A DNA stretch of 64,000 bases from HK1 sp965204915 (GCA_965204915.1 OZ242023.1:4092001-4156000); one strand, 5' to 3'. Counted from the first letter of the stretch, positions 1-9,583 are shown. Program-made: numbers and translations. The notes: generated by a model from the sequence alone, not told the origin.

Positions 1-232
1 GACTCAAGGCATCTCCGGCAGCGCGCCTGCATTGGTTTGTCCGTTGTCGCGCAGGCCATACTGAACCCGGTCCGCTACCCGGATGTCCCGGTGTCGGACG
101 ATCCGGGCGGCTGGCGGCGGTCGGCGGACCTTCTCTTGTCTCGGATCCGGCGACCCAGCCGGTTGGCAGAAAGACGAGCCCAAGCTGTCTGCCGGGAACA
201 CTGCACTTCCATGAAAAACCGGAGACCTCGCA
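1..232. other. left edge, no gene recognised
   Basis: No convincing coding region is seen before the first gene. The last 20 bases carry a GGAG-type ribosome site about 8 bases before the ATG at 233. A promoter for the DGQHR/RelA pair presumably lies here, but I cannot point to clear -35 and -10 boxes. Confidence 0.4.
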
Positions 233-1891
233 ATGAGCGAATTCGATGAGGAAAAAGTCCGTCAGACCTCCGAAGATCTGCTGGAAAGAGAGTTCAACTA
301 CAGGGAGGCGTTGCGCCTCTTGCTGGACTGGCAAAGAGACAGGGAAGGCCATCATGTCGCCCTGCCGGCGAGAATGGGAACGAACGAGTCCTATCTCGTC
401 TCGGTGTCCCTCGGCTGGATTGCTGCAAATGTCTATTTTGCTCGGGATCTTCCAATCTTCAAGGAGCACCAGCGGAAGAATTCGAAGATGATCGACATCA
501 ATGATGTGACTGCCGAGTACCTTCAGCAGCGCGCGCCAGACTATACGCGGCAGCTACCGATGGCGATGTATCTGACCACCCGAGAACACCATAAATTTCC
601 CCCTCTCCTGTTGGTCGCCTATCAGGAATGGGTATACGATGAAACTCATGAAATGTGGGGTCCGCACGGACGCGCCAGGGAGAGCTCTCTTAATGTCGTG
701 GGTCTCGACACGAGGGCCTGCGTAGTGGATTTGGACGTCGCGAATACACAATACTTCGCACTCGATGGACAACATCGTCTTATGGCGATAAAGGGACTGA
801 AGGACCTGTTGGACAACGGCCGCCTGAGTGCCAGGAAAAAGGACGGGGCCACTATCTCCGGCAAGGACATGACACGGGACGAGATCGAGGGGTACTTCGA
901 GGAACAGGATCTCGATCCCAACAAGCTTCAGAGCGCTATGGACGAGGTGATGGGAGTCGAGATCATTCCTGCCGTGCAGAATCAGGAGACATTCAGAGAA
1001 TCCGTATCACGCCTCCGGAACGTGTTTGTCGACGTGAATGAGAACGCGAAGAGGCTGGAGAAGGGTGAGCTTACGCTACTTGACGAAAACGACGCATTCA
1101 GAATCGTGGCGCGGACGATCATGACCAAGCACCCGTTGTTCAAGGATGGCTCCGGTGGGTTGAACGTCGACACCAAGAGAAACCAGATCTCGGAGGGCTC
1201 CCCGCACTACACGGTGCTCAACGCGATCGTGTCGATCACGCAAGCCTATTTGGGAGATAAACCCGAATTCGACGTATGGAAGGACACCGTGCTCGATCTG
1301 AAGGGAAGGCGTGGCGTCGGGCCTCTCCGACCCACGGATGGCGAAATTGAAAAGGGGTTGGTACGATTGTCCATGTATTTCGATGCGCTGGCAAAGCTAC
1401 CGTCCCACCAAAGCATGATCTTGTACTTCTCTTCGGGCACCAAGGAGGGTAAGTCGCCGTCTGATCTCCGAGGCGTTAGCGACGGGAACATTCTGTTCCG
1501 GCCGATTGCGCAGGTCGCCTTGGCGCGGGCCATTGCCCGGTTGCAAAAGGACAAGGGAGTCGATCTGGACGATTTGATAGAGATCCTGTCTCGTCATGAG
1601 GAATCCGGAGAATTCGATCTTGCTAACAAGAATGCGCCTTGGTTCGGAATCCTGTGCGATACAATAGAAGGGAGAATTCGTCGTCAGAAGAGGTTCGAAG
1701 ATCTTTGTGTCGAGATGATGATCTACCTCCTTGGTGGCTTTGACGAAGACGAGGAGCGGAGAAAGAAGCTCTTCGATAATTTCTTCGAAGCAAGGATAGG
1801 CGGTGAGGATTCCGGCGAACCTGTGGCATGGGACTTGTCGGGCCGCCTGAAGGCGGAAGACGAATTCCAGCTTCCCGATCCGTGGCGATAG
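233..1891 (+). CDS. large DGQHR-domain protein (DndB-like)
   Basis: A 552-residue protein with the signature LDGQHRLMA at residues 177-185, the hallmark of the DGQHR family that includes DndB, the regulator of DNA phosphorothioation. It is about 190 residues longer than the window's own DndB (366 residues), with an extra acidic C-terminal part. The start is set by a GGAG site shortly before the ATG. It ends 2 bp before the RelA/SpoT-domain gene, so the two are almost surely co-transcribed. Base composition is AT-richer than the dnd genes further right, which suggests separate acquisition. By family knowledge it could bind DNA, possibly modified DNA, or regulate its partner; that is inference. 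No nuclease or helicase motif was seen. Family assignment is good, function unknown. Confidence 0.8.
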   Translation: MSEFDEEKVRQTSEDLLEREFNYREALRLLLDWQRDREGHHVALPARMGTNESYLVSVSLGWIAANVYFARDLPIFKEHQRKNSKMIDINDVTAEYLQQRAPDYTRQLPMAMYLTTREHHKFPPLLLVAYQEWVYDETHEMWGPHGRARESSLNVVGLDTRACVVDLDVANTQYFALDGQHRLMAIKGLKDLLDNGRLSARKKDGATISGKDMTRDEIEGYFEEQDLDPNKLQSAMDEVMGVEIIPAVQNQETFRESVSRLRNVFVDVNENAKRLEKGELTLLDENDAFRIVARTIMTKHPLFKDGSGGLNVDTKRNQISEGSPHYTVLNAIVSITQAYLGDKPEFDVWKDTVLDLKGRRGVGPLRPTDGEIEKGLVRLSMYFDALAKLPSHQSMILYFSSGTKEGKSPSDLRGVSDGNILFRPIAQVALARAIARLQKDKGVDLDDLIEILSRHEESGEFDLANKNAPWFGILCDTIEGRIRRQKRFEDLCVEMMIYLLGGFDEDEERRKKLFDNFFEARIGGEDSGEPVAWDLSGRLKAEDEFQLPDPWR

Positions 1892-1893
1892 AC

Positions 1894-2826
1894 ATGTATG
1901 TCACGTCGGTTGCGGAGTGTCCGGCTCCGCCGAACCTTCGCTTCAAAAGCATGGGCGACATCTGTCGCGCCAGCAAGGCACTCTGCGAAGACTTCCGCAA
2001 CGTCGAGGCGCGCTTGATCCTGAATTCCTACCGAGAGTACAGGCTCGCCTGCATCCGAACGAGTCTGTCCCTTCTGCGGAGAGCCGATCTGCCCGATCGG
2101 GTCCTCGTCAGCGCGAGGCTGAAGCGTCTCCAAAGCACGCACCGGAAGATGATGCGACATCCGGACCGGTCCATGCCGGTCCATAGGATGGACGACATCA
2201 TCGGGTTCAGGATCGTTTGCGATTCCTTCGATGAAGCTGTCGCTCTCGGACAACGCATCGCGAGCAACGTGCCGGCCAACACGAAGGACTACATTGAGAA
2301 GGTTCACAACGTCGGCATTGGCTACCGAGCAATTCACGGAATTGCGAAGTTCCAGCAGCCCCTGTTCGAAGGACATGTGACAGTGCGCTTCGAGGTGCAG
2401 ATCCGGACTTGGTACCAACATCTCTGGGCGTGCTGGTGCGAAAGCCACGGGGAGCCGGCCAAGGAAGGATTCGCGGACGAAGCCATAAAGCAAGACCTGA
2501 TTGACCGCTCTCGGGCGATCGCCCGCTGGGAGCAGGCGCACCGGAGAAAGTCGCAACAGGAACTGCCGCCGTTCGGCGACCCCTACAATCTGGCCGTCGC
2601 GTGGATCGATCCACCCGACCGGTACGGTTTTTACCCTTGCGGGAGCAATGTCGCTGCGGCGGTCAGGCGCCTTCGATATTACGAGTCTCAGAGGGGTCTT
2701 CGTCCTCTACTGCTCGTTGGCGTCGCCGACAGCCCCGAGCTGGAGGGCGTGTTGGCATGGACCCACCCGAACTTCGTCGGCGGCCAATTCCTCGATCCGC
2801 GGGACTGGATGCCCGAGGGAGCCTGA
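1894..2826 (+). CDS. RelA/SpoT-domain nucleotide synthetase
   Basis: A 310-residue protein with the (p)ppGpp synthetase core: basic ARLKRLQSTHRK (residues 74-85), RMDDIIGFR (98-106, metal-binding Asp region), GYRAIH (143-148) and EVQIRT (167-172). These match the residues that bind ATP and the GDP/GTP acceptor in small alarmone synthetases, so the enzyme looks intact. There is no HD hydrolase domain and no TGS/ACT regulatory domain. The last ~90 residues form an unrecognised extension. The start at 1894 lies 2 bp after the DGQHR gene stop; an internal Met at residue 20 is the alternative. RelA/SpoT-like proteins also occur as toxins in toxSAS and CapRel systems. The pairing with a DGQHR protein beside dnd suggests a defence effector here, but this is inference. 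Confidence 0.82.
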   Translation: MYVTSVAECPAPPNLRFKSMGDICRASKALCEDFRNVEARLILNSYREYRLACIRTSLSLLRRADLPDRVLVSARLKRLQSTHRKMMRHPDRSMPVHRMDDIIGFRIVCDSFDEAVALGQRIASNVPANTKDYIEKVHNVGIGYRAIHGIAKFQQPLFEGHVTVRFEVQIRTWYQHLWACWCESHGEPAKEGFADEAIKQDLIDRSRAIARWEQAHRRKSQQELPPFGDPYNLAVAWIDPPDRYGFYPCGSNVAAAVRRLRYYESQRGLRPLLLVGVADSPELEGVLAWTHPNFVGGQFLDPRDWMPEGA

Positions 2827-2871
2827 TCCGGCATCCCGACGCGACGGGACCGCGCTGGAGCCGTGCACGAC

Positions 2872-4041
2872 TCAGGCGATGGACGCGATGCGGCTCGCGA
2901 CCGCCGGCCAATCGACGTCGGGCGTCATGTGGCACCAGGACATCCGGACGGCACCCGCGATTTCCGCATCGGAGAGTCCCATCGCGGTCAGTACATGACT
3001 CGGTTCGTAGCTTTGCGACGTGCAGGCCGAGCCGTTCGAGACTGCGATCAGATCCTTGAGCGCCACCATGAGCGCCTCGGCGTCCACCCCCTCCACCGAG
3101 AAATTCAGCACGTGCGGCAAGACCCGCTCCTGGGCGCCGTGCAGGCGGATCCCGAGAGCGGCGAGCGCGTCGAGAGCAGCGGCCCGGATCTCGAGACACC
3201 GCGTGCGCCGGAGCGCATGGTTCCGCAGGGCGATTTCCGCGGCGAGACCCATCCCGGCGATGAGCGGAACCGGCAGCGTCCCATGCCGCAGCCCGCGCTC
3301 CTGTCCCCCGCCGAAGACGATGGGCCTCAGCGGCACCCTCCGGAAACCGCGGCGGCGGACGATCAGGCTCCCAACGCCGACAGGTCCGAAGATCTTGTGG
3401 GAGCTGACGCCGATCATGTCGATGCGGCCACTGCACAGCCCCTCGATCTCCTTGCCGAACCCCTGTGCGGCATCGACATGGAAACAGGCGGGGTGATCTT
3501 CAAGGATGGCCGCAATCTCCTTGATCGGTTGAAGGATGCCGGTCTCGTTGTTGACGTGCATGACCGAGACCAGCGCTGTATCCGGCCGTAGCGCGTTGCT
3601 CACCGCGTCCACCGTCACCGCCCCCGACTCGCCGGGGCGAACGAGCGTGACCTCGAAGCCTCGCCTCTCAAGCACTTCCAGCGGCTCCAGGACCGCCTTG
3701 TGCTCGATGGCCGTCGAGACGATGTGGCGGCACCCCGCTTCGGCCGCATGGGCCGCGAGCCCCAGGATGGCGATGTTGTTGCTTTCCGTGGCGCCACTCG
3801 TAAACAGCACGTCCTCGGACTCGGCGCGAACGACCGAAGCCACCTGCTCACGTGCCTTCTGAACGGCCTTCTTCGCCCGCAGTCCGTATTCGTGGGTCCT
3901 GCTGCCGGCGTTGCCCGGCCCTTCGGTCCAGAGCCGATTCATCTCTTCGAGTACCGCCGGCTCGATCGGGGCCGTGGCGTTGCAATCGAGATAGACCGGA
4001 CCGGCAGTCTCGACATGCGCGGCCGCGCCGACATGGTTCAT
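2872..4041 (-). CDS. dndA: cysteine desulfurase DndA
   Basis: A 389-residue PLP-dependent cysteine desulfurase of the NifS/IscS group that supplies sulfur for DNA phosphorothioation. Visible features are HVDAAQ (residues 188-193, PLP pocket), SSHKIFG with the Schiff-base Lys at 216, and SACTS with the catalytic Cys at 340. The start at 4041 was chosen over a longer frame because a GAGGAGG ribosome site sits just upstream and the conserved VYLDCNATAP begins shortly after. It is transcribed divergently from dndBCDE, the classical arrangement. Its 3' end faces the RelA/SpoT gene with a gap of about 45 bp. Assignment as DndA rather than a general IscS rests on context. Confidence 0.9.
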   Translation of the reverse strand: MNHVGAAAHVETAGPVYLDCNATAPIEPAVLEEMNRLWTEGPGNAGSRTHEYGLRAKKAVQKAREQVASVVRAESEDVLFTSGATESNNIAILGLAAHAAEAGCRHIVSTAIEHKAVLEPLEVLERRGFEVTLVRPGESGAVTVDAVSNALRPDTALVSVMHVNNETGILQPIKEIAAILEDHPACFHVDAAQGFGKEIEGLCSGRIDMIGVSSHKIFGPVGVGSLIVRRRGFRRVPLRPIVFGGGQERGLRHGTLPVPLIAGMGLAAEIALRNHALRRTRCLEIRAAALDALAALGIRLHGAQERVLPHVLNFSVEGVDAEALMVALKDLIAVSNGSACTSQSYEPSHVLTAMGLSDAEIAGAVRMSWCHMTPDVDWPAVASRIASIA

Positions 4042-4384
4042 GGCTGCCTCCTCTCCCGACCGTCCGCGGGGCTCCGGCCGGTAGCACAGCCGGCCCTGTA
4101 GCACTCCGCCGCGCCACCTGCAACCGAATCCGCCTTGCGGCAGGCAGGCGCGGCGCCCGACTCGCCGCCCGTTCTCGCGGGCGGACGTTGCGCCGAAGGA
4201 GCCAACCATCCGGCGGCGTCTTCGGTTGCCTGACGTACTCCGTCACGATCCCGCACCGCTCTCCGGGAACGCCCGCAGTCCTGCACAGCCGGCGTTCTCC
4301 GGCCCGCGCTACGGTCGTCGTTGACGGAGGTTTGTGTAGTATGTTTACATGTTCGCATGAATTCAAACAAACAGGCAACATCCG
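4042..4384. promoter_or_regulatory. divergent dndA / dndBCDE promoter region
   Basis: This 343-bp gap separates the dndA start from dndB. The part next to dndB (4320-4384) is AT-rich against the surroundings. TTGACG at 4321-4326 is followed 17 bases later by TTTACA, a weak sigma70-like pair reading toward dndB. CATG-TTCG-CATG at 4348-4359 inside GTTT...AAAC makes an imperfect palindrome that could be a DndB-type operator. The dndA ribosome site lies at the left edge. Promoter and operator are inferred from position and composition only. Confidence 0.4.
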
Positions 4385-5485
4385 ATGACGGCCGATTTCA
4401 AATACGTCTTTCCAGCCATACGGGGCATCCAGGCCCGGAGGGAATACTACGTCTCCATGTGCCCCCTCCGGCTCATCCCACGGCTGTTCATCTTCAACGG
4501 CGAGGAAATGGCCCCCGAGCTCCGCGCCCAGCGGCATCTCAACAAGGCCCGCATCCCGGAGATGTCTCGCTACATGTACGAAAACCCCGACGACTACGTC
4601 TTCTCCGCCCTGACCGCGTCCATCGACGGCGAGGTCGCCTTCGAGCAGCTAAGCGGGGAGGAGCGAGGCGACCGGATCGGCCTCCTTCACATCCCGATGG
4701 CCGCCCGCTTCGTCATCAACGACGGCCAGCACCGGCGGGCCGCCATCGAGATGGCCTTGGAGCACCGGCCCGACATCGGCGAGGAGACCATCGCCGTCGT
4801 CTTCTTCCGCGACGTGGGGCTGGAACGTTGCCAGCAGATGTTCGCCGATCTCAACCGCTACGCCGTCCGCCCCTCCAAGTCCCTCGGCTTCCTGTACGAC
4901 CACCGCGACGAGACCGCGGAGCTCGCCAAGACGCTCATCAAGCGGTCGACGGTCTTCGGCGGTCTCGTGGAATTCGAGAAGACGACCCTCTCCCGGCGCT
5001 CGAGGCGGCTGTTCACACTGAGCGCGATCTACAATGCGACCGCCGAGCTCGTGAAGGACTTCGATCTCGATGACCCCAAGGAGGAGGCCGAACTCGCGCT
5101 CACCTTCTGGGAGGAGGTGGCCCGGCACATCAAGGAATGGGAGCTTGTCCGGGCGGGGAACGCGACGGCGGGTGAAGTCAGGACCGACTACATTCACACG
5201 CATGGCGTCGTCCTGCAGGCGCTGGCCCGCGCCGGCAACGCCCTCATTCGACGGCATCCCCGGGCTTGGCGGAAGAAGATCGGGAGGATCGCGGACATCG
5301 ACTGGAGACGGGGCAACGCCGAACTGTGGGAAGGGCGCGCACTGCTGGCCGGCAGGCTCCGGAAGTCCCAGAACAACGTCACGCTGACGGCGAACGCCAT
5401 CAAGACCCGCCTCGGGCTGCCGCTGTCTCCCGACGAGCAGCGGATCGAGGACGCCTTCGGGAGGAACCACCATGACGGGATCTGA
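4385..5485 (+). CDS. dndB: DNA phosphorothioation regulator DndB
   Basis: A 366-residue DGQHR protein, with INDGQHRRAAIE at residues 111-122. DndB is a DNA-binding repressor of the dnd operon that tunes modification level and is not needed for the modification chemistry. Length and position (first gene, directly before dndC) fit the family. It overlaps dndC by 14 bp, so the two are translationally coupled. It is the second DGQHR protein of the locus; the first, at 233, is longer and differs in sequence outside the motif. Confidence 0.92.
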   Translation: MTADFKYVFPAIRGIQARREYYVSMCPLRLIPRLFIFNGEEMAPELRAQRHLNKARIPEMSRYMYENPDDYVFSALTASIDGEVAFEQLSGEERGDRIGLLHIPMAARFVINDGQHRRAAIEMALEHRPDIGEETIAVVFFRDVGLERCQQMFADLNRYAVRPSKSLGFLYDHRDETAELAKTLIKRSTVFGGLVEFEKTTLSRRSRRLFTLSAIYNATAELVKDFDLDDPKEEAELALTFWEEVARHIKEWELVRAGNATAGEVRTDYIHTHGVVLQALARAGNALIRRHPRAWRKKIGRIADIDWRRGNAELWEGRALLAGRLRKSQNNVTLTANAIKTRLGLPLSPDEQRIEDAFGRNHHDGI

Positions 5486-7025
5486 CATCCGCCGGGCGGC
5501 ATCGGCCTTCGAGCAGATGGGCTTCAAGCAGACGGTCGCGCGGCTGCTGGACGAGGTCGCCATGCTCTACCAGAGCGACCGGATCCCGTGGGTGGTCGGC
5601 TACAGCGGCGGCAAGGACTCGACCGCGGCCTTGCAGCTAGTGTGGCTCGCGCTGTCGGCACTCCCGAAGAACAGGCTGACCAAGCCCGTCCACGTCATCA
5701 GCACCGACACCCTGGTCGAGAATCCCATCGTTGCGCTCTGGGTCTCGAAGTCGCTGGAGAAGATGGAGGCCGCCGCCAAAGAACAAGGGCTCCCCCTCAC
5801 GGCCCACCGCCTGACGCCCGAACCCGAAAACACCTTCTGGGTGAACCTCATCGGTCGCGGCTACCCCGCCCCCCGGCCCAAGTTCCGCTGGTGCACCGAG
5901 CGCCTCAAAATCCTGCCCTCCACCCGCTTCATCAGCTCGGTCGTCCAGACCCACGGGGAGGCGATTCTGGTCCTCGGCTCCCGCAAGGCGGAAAGCCGGG
6001 AGCGGGCGCTGGTCATGGAGAAGTTCGAGCGCAGGCGAGTCCGTGAGAAGCTGAGTCCCAACGGCAGCCTGCCCAACTCCTTCGTCTACACGCCGCTCGA
6101 GGACTGGAGCAACGACGACGTGTGGCTGTTCCTCATGCAGATCGCCAACCCGTGGGGGTACAGGAACAAGGATCTCCTGACCATGTACCAGGGCGCATCC
6201 GCCGATGGCGAATGCCCGCTGGTCGTGGACACGACGACGCCGAGCTGCGGCGACAGCCGCTTCGGCTGCTGGGTCTGCACGCTCGTCGAGAAGGACAAGT
6301 CGATGCAGGCCATGATCCGGAACGACGAGGAGAAGGAGTGGATGCTGCCGCTCCTCGATCTTCGCAACGAGCTCGATCCGCCCAACACCCCCGACGCCGA
6401 CCGGCTCCTGCGCGACTTCCGGCGTATGAGCGGCGCCGTTCAGCTATTCCGTGGCCGCCCTATCCCGGGACCCTACAAGCAGGAGGTTCGCGCGGACTGG
6501 CTTCGCAAAGTCCTTCGCGCCCAGCACTACATCAGGGAGCACGGCCCTGCCGAGGTCCGCGACATCGAATTGATCCGTCGCGAGGAGCTTGAGGAGATCC
6601 GCCGTATCTGGGTTGTCGAGAAGCATGAGATCGAGGACCACCTCCCCCGCATTTACGAAGAAGTGGTCGGCCAGCCCTATCCGGGCCGCAGCCTCGACGA
6701 CAACCGCATCTTCGGCGCCGACGAGATGGAGGCCCTCCGGGAGGTCTGCGACGAGGACGAGCTCCGCTACCAGTTGACACGGGAACTCCTGTCGGTCGAG
6801 AAGAAGTACAAATCCATGCTGCGCCGCGCCGGCCTCTTCGAGGCGATTGACCAGGCGTTCCACCGCCACTTCTACGAGAACGAGGAAGACGCCACCGATC
6901 GGGCACTGTCCCGCCACAAGGCGGTCGAGGACGCACGCGAGCGGGTGTCCCGAAGCAACGATCCCCTGATCCGGAAGATGCCCGATCTTCCTCCGGCCGA
7001 CGAGACGGCGACCGTCACGTCATGA
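5472..7025 (+). CDS. dndC: DNA sulfur modification protein DndC
   Basis: A 517-residue PAPS-reductase/ATP-pyrophosphatase family protein. The PP-loop SGGKDS is at residues 45-50. Cys248, Cys259, Cys266 and Cys269 form the expected cluster of four that binds a 4Fe-4S centre. DndC activates the DNA backbone with ATP and passes sulfur from DndA into the phosphorothioate linkage together with DndD and DndE. It overlaps dndB at its start and dndD at its end (ATGA). The C-terminal third is charged and presumably helical. No defect seen. Confidence 0.94.
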   Translation: MTGSDIRRAASAFEQMGFKQTVARLLDEVAMLYQSDRIPWVVGYSGGKDSTAALQLVWLALSALPKNRLTKPVHVISTDTLVENPIVALWVSKSLEKMEAAAKEQGLPLTAHRLTPEPENTFWVNLIGRGYPAPRPKFRWCTERLKILPSTRFISSVVQTHGEAILVLGSRKAESRERALVMEKFERRRVREKLSPNGSLPNSFVYTPLEDWSNDDVWLFLMQIANPWGYRNKDLLTMYQGASADGECPLVVDTTTPSCGDSRFGCWVCTLVEKDKSMQAMIRNDEEKEWMLPLLDLRNELDPPNTPDADRLLRDFRRMSGAVQLFRGRPIPGPYKQEVRADWLRKVLRAQHYIREHGPAEVRDIELIRREELEEIRRIWVVEKHEIEDHLPRIYEEVVGQPYPGRSLDDNRIFGADEMEALREVCDEDELRYQLTRELLSVEKKYKSMLRRAGLFEAIDQAFHRHFYENEEDATDRALSRHKAVEDARERVSRSNDPLIRKMPDLPPADETATVTS

Positions 7026-9013
7026 TCCTCGACGAGCTCGTCCTGCACGATTTCGGGCTCTACGGCGAACGCCAATCGGTCGCCCTGACGCCACCCGACT
7101 CCGGCCGGTCGATCATCCTCTTCGGCGGGCTCAACGGCCACGGCAAGACGACCCTGCTGGACGCCGTGCAGCTTTGTCTGTACGGGCCGTTCGCGAAGAT
7201 ATCCAACCGGAACGGGCTGTCCTACCAGGACTACCTGTCCCGCAGCGTTCATCGCGGCTCGGATACGCGCGGGGCCGCCGTCGAACTCGCGTTTCGCCAC
7301 ACCATCGACGGCAGGGAAGACCGCTTCCGGCTACATCGATCGTGGCGCAGGAGCGCCAGCGGTTACCGCGAGCACTTCGAGGTGATCAAGAACCGGCATC
7401 GCGACGACGCGCTGGCCGAGAACTGGATCAGCCAGGTTGAGGACCTGATTCCGCCGAACATCGCCAACCTGTTCCTCTTCGATGGCGAGCAGGTCCAGGG
7501 CTACGCGGCGCGGAACGGTTCCATGCAGTTGATCGGAACGGCGATCCGCAACCTCCTCGGCCTCGACGTCGTCGATCAGTTGGAGAAAGACCTCCGGATC
7601 TACCAGCGACGGAAGCGGGGAGAAGACAAGGACGACCCGTACCGGGGCGAGATCGAGAAGTCCGAGGCGGCGCTGAAGGTCTTGCGGGCGAAGATCTCCG
7701 ACCTGAGGCAGGAGCAGGCGGCACTGAAGGCCACCCGGCTCGACCCGGCCCGCAAAGAGCTCCGTGCGGTCGAGGAGGAGTACCGGAACCTCGGCGGGGA
7801 GCTCTACGAGAAGCGTGTTGAAATCGAGCGCGACGCGGAGGAAGCGGAGCGGGCTCTCGACGAAAGCGCCGCCCGCCTGCGGGAGCTCGCGGCGGACGAC
7901 CTGCCACTGTTGGTGGTTCGCGACCTTCTGGACGACGTCCTCGGGCGCGACCTCGCGGAAGAAGAAACCCGCCGTTCGCGGGACCTGTCGGCCGTTCTCG
8001 ACGAGCGCGACGAACGGCTGTTGGGACTCATGCGCGATCGAGGCGTCGCCGTCGGGGATCTCGAAGCCATCGCTGCTTATCTGGATGCGGATCGCGAGGC
8101 GCGCGGCAGGGCTGGTGGTCGCGACACCATCCTGAATCTGCCGCCCGACGTACGTGGCGACCTTCGGGGATTGCTGGACGGCAGGCTCGAGGAACTCGAG
8201 CGGAAGGCCGGATCGGAGCTGGCGCGGTGGACGGAGGTGAGGGATCGGGCGGATCACGTACGGATGGTGCTGGCCGGTGTCCCTGCCGGCGACGCGATAT
8301 CCGAAATTACACGCCGCAGGGATGAGCTGATCCGCGGTATCGAAGTCCTTGAGAGCGACTACGCAGCAAAGCAGGACGAGATCGACCGCCTGTATCGGGA
8401 AGTCGAGCGCAGCGAACAGGCGCTCTCGCGCCTTGTCGAGACCGACGCGAAGGCGGAGGGCTTGCGCCAGGACCGCATCCGGGTCCTCCGGCACGCGGCG
8501 CGCATTCGGACGACGCTCGCAATGTTCCGCAAGGCCGTGATCGTGCGACACGTCCGCAAGATCGAGCAACTTGTCCTGGAGAGCTACCAGCAGTTGCTCC
8601 GCAAGGCATCTCTCGTGACCCGCCTCGAGATCGATCCGGAGACCTTCGCCCTCACACTGTACGGGCGGGACGGACGCGAGTTGAGCGCCGAGAGGCTGTC
8701 CGCCGGCGAGCGCCAGCTACTTGCGATCGCCTTGTTGTGGGGACTTGCGAAGACCTCCGGACGGCCCTTGCCGACCGCTATCGACACGCCGCTCGGGCGC
8801 CTGGATGCCGGACACCGGGCGCATCTCGTTGAGCGGTACTTTCCCTTCGCCAGTCACCAGGTCCTGCTGTTCTCCACGGACGAGGAGATCGTCGGGGCGC
8901 ATCTGGAGAAGCTCCGTCCCTTCATCGGCCGCAGCTATCGCCTCGCCTACGACGACGCCACCGGCAGCACCAGGATCGAGGAAGGGTACTTCGATGGAGC
9001 GGAGGCGACGTGA
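7022..9013 (+). CDS. dndD: SMC/RecF-like ATPase DndD
   Basis: A 663-residue ABC-type ATPase. Walker A GLNGHGKTT is at residues 36-44, the ABC signature LSAGERQLL begins near 559, and the Walker B region with TAIDTPLGRLD follows near 586. The middle ~300 residues are rich in Glu, Arg and Leu with heptad-like spacing, as in the coiled-coil arms of SMC and Rad50 proteins. DndD supplies ATPase activity to the DndCDE modification complex, probably by opening or nicking DNA. It overlaps dndC by 4 bp and dndE by 4 bp. Confidence 0.93.
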   Translation: MILDELVLHDFGLYGERQSVALTPPDSGRSIILFGGLNGHGKTTLLDAVQLCLYGPFAKISNRNGLSYQDYLSRSVHRGSDTRGAAVELAFRHTIDGREDRFRLHRSWRRSASGYREHFEVIKNRHRDDALAENWISQVEDLIPPNIANLFLFDGEQVQGYAARNGSMQLIGTAIRNLLGLDVVDQLEKDLRIYQRRKRGEDKDDPYRGEIEKSEAALKVLRAKISDLRQEQAALKATRLDPARKELRAVEEEYRNLGGELYEKRVEIERDAEEAERALDESAARLRELAADDLPLLVVRDLLDDVLGRDLAEEETRRSRDLSAVLDERDERLLGLMRDRGVAVGDLEAIAAYLDADREARGRAGGRDTILNLPPDVRGDLRGLLDGRLEELERKAGSELARWTEVRDRADHVRMVLAGVPAGDAISEITRRRDELIRGIEVLESDYAAKQDEIDRLYREVERSEQALSRLVETDAKAEGLRQDRIRVLRHAARIRTTLAMFRKAVIVRHVRKIEQLVLESYQQLLRKASLVTRLEIDPETFALTLYGRDGRELSAERLSAGERQLLAIALLWGLAKTSGRPLPTAIDTPLGRLDAGHRAHLVERYFPFASHQVLLFSTDEEIVGAHLEKLRPFIGRSYRLAYDDATGSTRIEEGYFDGAEAT

Positions 9014-9423
9014 CGGCGATCGACACCGTCAGGGTCTCGCGGCGGGCGAAGGATCAGCTCGTCAAGCTCAAGCGTGTAACCGGAATCCGGCACTGGAACG
9101 TGCTGTGCCGCTGGGGCTTCTGCTTGTCGCTTTCGGAACCGGGTGTCCCGCCGGCGGCCGAAATCCCGTCGGACAGCAACGTCGAGATGAGCTGGCGGGT
9201 GTTCGGAGGCCGCCAAGCCGGCCTCTACATGGCGCTCCTGAAGGAACGGCTATACCGCGATGGTCTTCCCCTCGATCCCGAAACCGTCTCCCGGCAGTTT
9301 CGCCTGCACCTGCATCGCGGAATCTCGTATCTCGCGGATGGCCGCAAGATCCGCGGGATCGACGATCTCATCTCTTCAGCCGTTGCTTCCGGTGAGCGTC
9401 GGGAAGCCGTCCGTGGAATCTGA
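9010..9423 (+). CDS. dndE: DNA sulfur modification protein DndE
   Basis: A 137-residue basic protein and the last gene of the dnd operon, overlapping dndD by 4 bp. DndE is a small tetrameric protein that binds nicked DNA and is needed for phosphorothioation. VSRRAKDQLVKLKR near the N terminus and the repeated Arg/Lys residues fit the family. A TGA ends it at 9421-9423. No dndFGH restriction genes follow; an unrelated MscS gene comes next. Confidence 0.9.
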   Translation: MTAIDTVRVSRRAKDQLVKLKRVTGIRHWNVLCRWGFCLSLSEPGVPPAAEIPSDSNVEMSWRVFGGRQAGLYMALLKERLYRDGLPLDPETVSRQFRLHLHRGISYLADGRKIRGIDDLISSAVASGERREAVRGI

Positions 9424-9425
9424 TG

Positions 9426-9502
9426 TCGCGGCCTTCTCTGTCGTTCGAGCGGCTGATCGTGATGATTCGACGGATACTTTCGGGCTTGGCGGAAATCGCT
9501 GC
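9426..9502. repeat. dispersed 77-bp repeat, copy 1
   Basis: A 77-bp segment that recurs ungapped at 46081-46157 with about 10 mismatches. Both copies are in the same orientation and both lie upstream of a gene for an inner-membrane channel-like protein (mscS here, the TolQ-like gene there). The element is not palindromic and does not match the 17-bp TIR element. It may be a mobile fragment or a conserved leader. Confidence 0.6.
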
Positions 9503-9583
9503 GGCGAGGTGCGGCTCCACTCCATCGGGGGGGCAAGGGTGGGCTATCCTGCATCCCTGCGAAGCGACGACGGGAGCCGGGGA

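Noticed and set aside
4348..4359. Firm DndB operator upstream of dndB
   Set aside because: The palindrome is short and imperfect and does not match an operator pattern I could verify, so it is mentioned only as a possibility.
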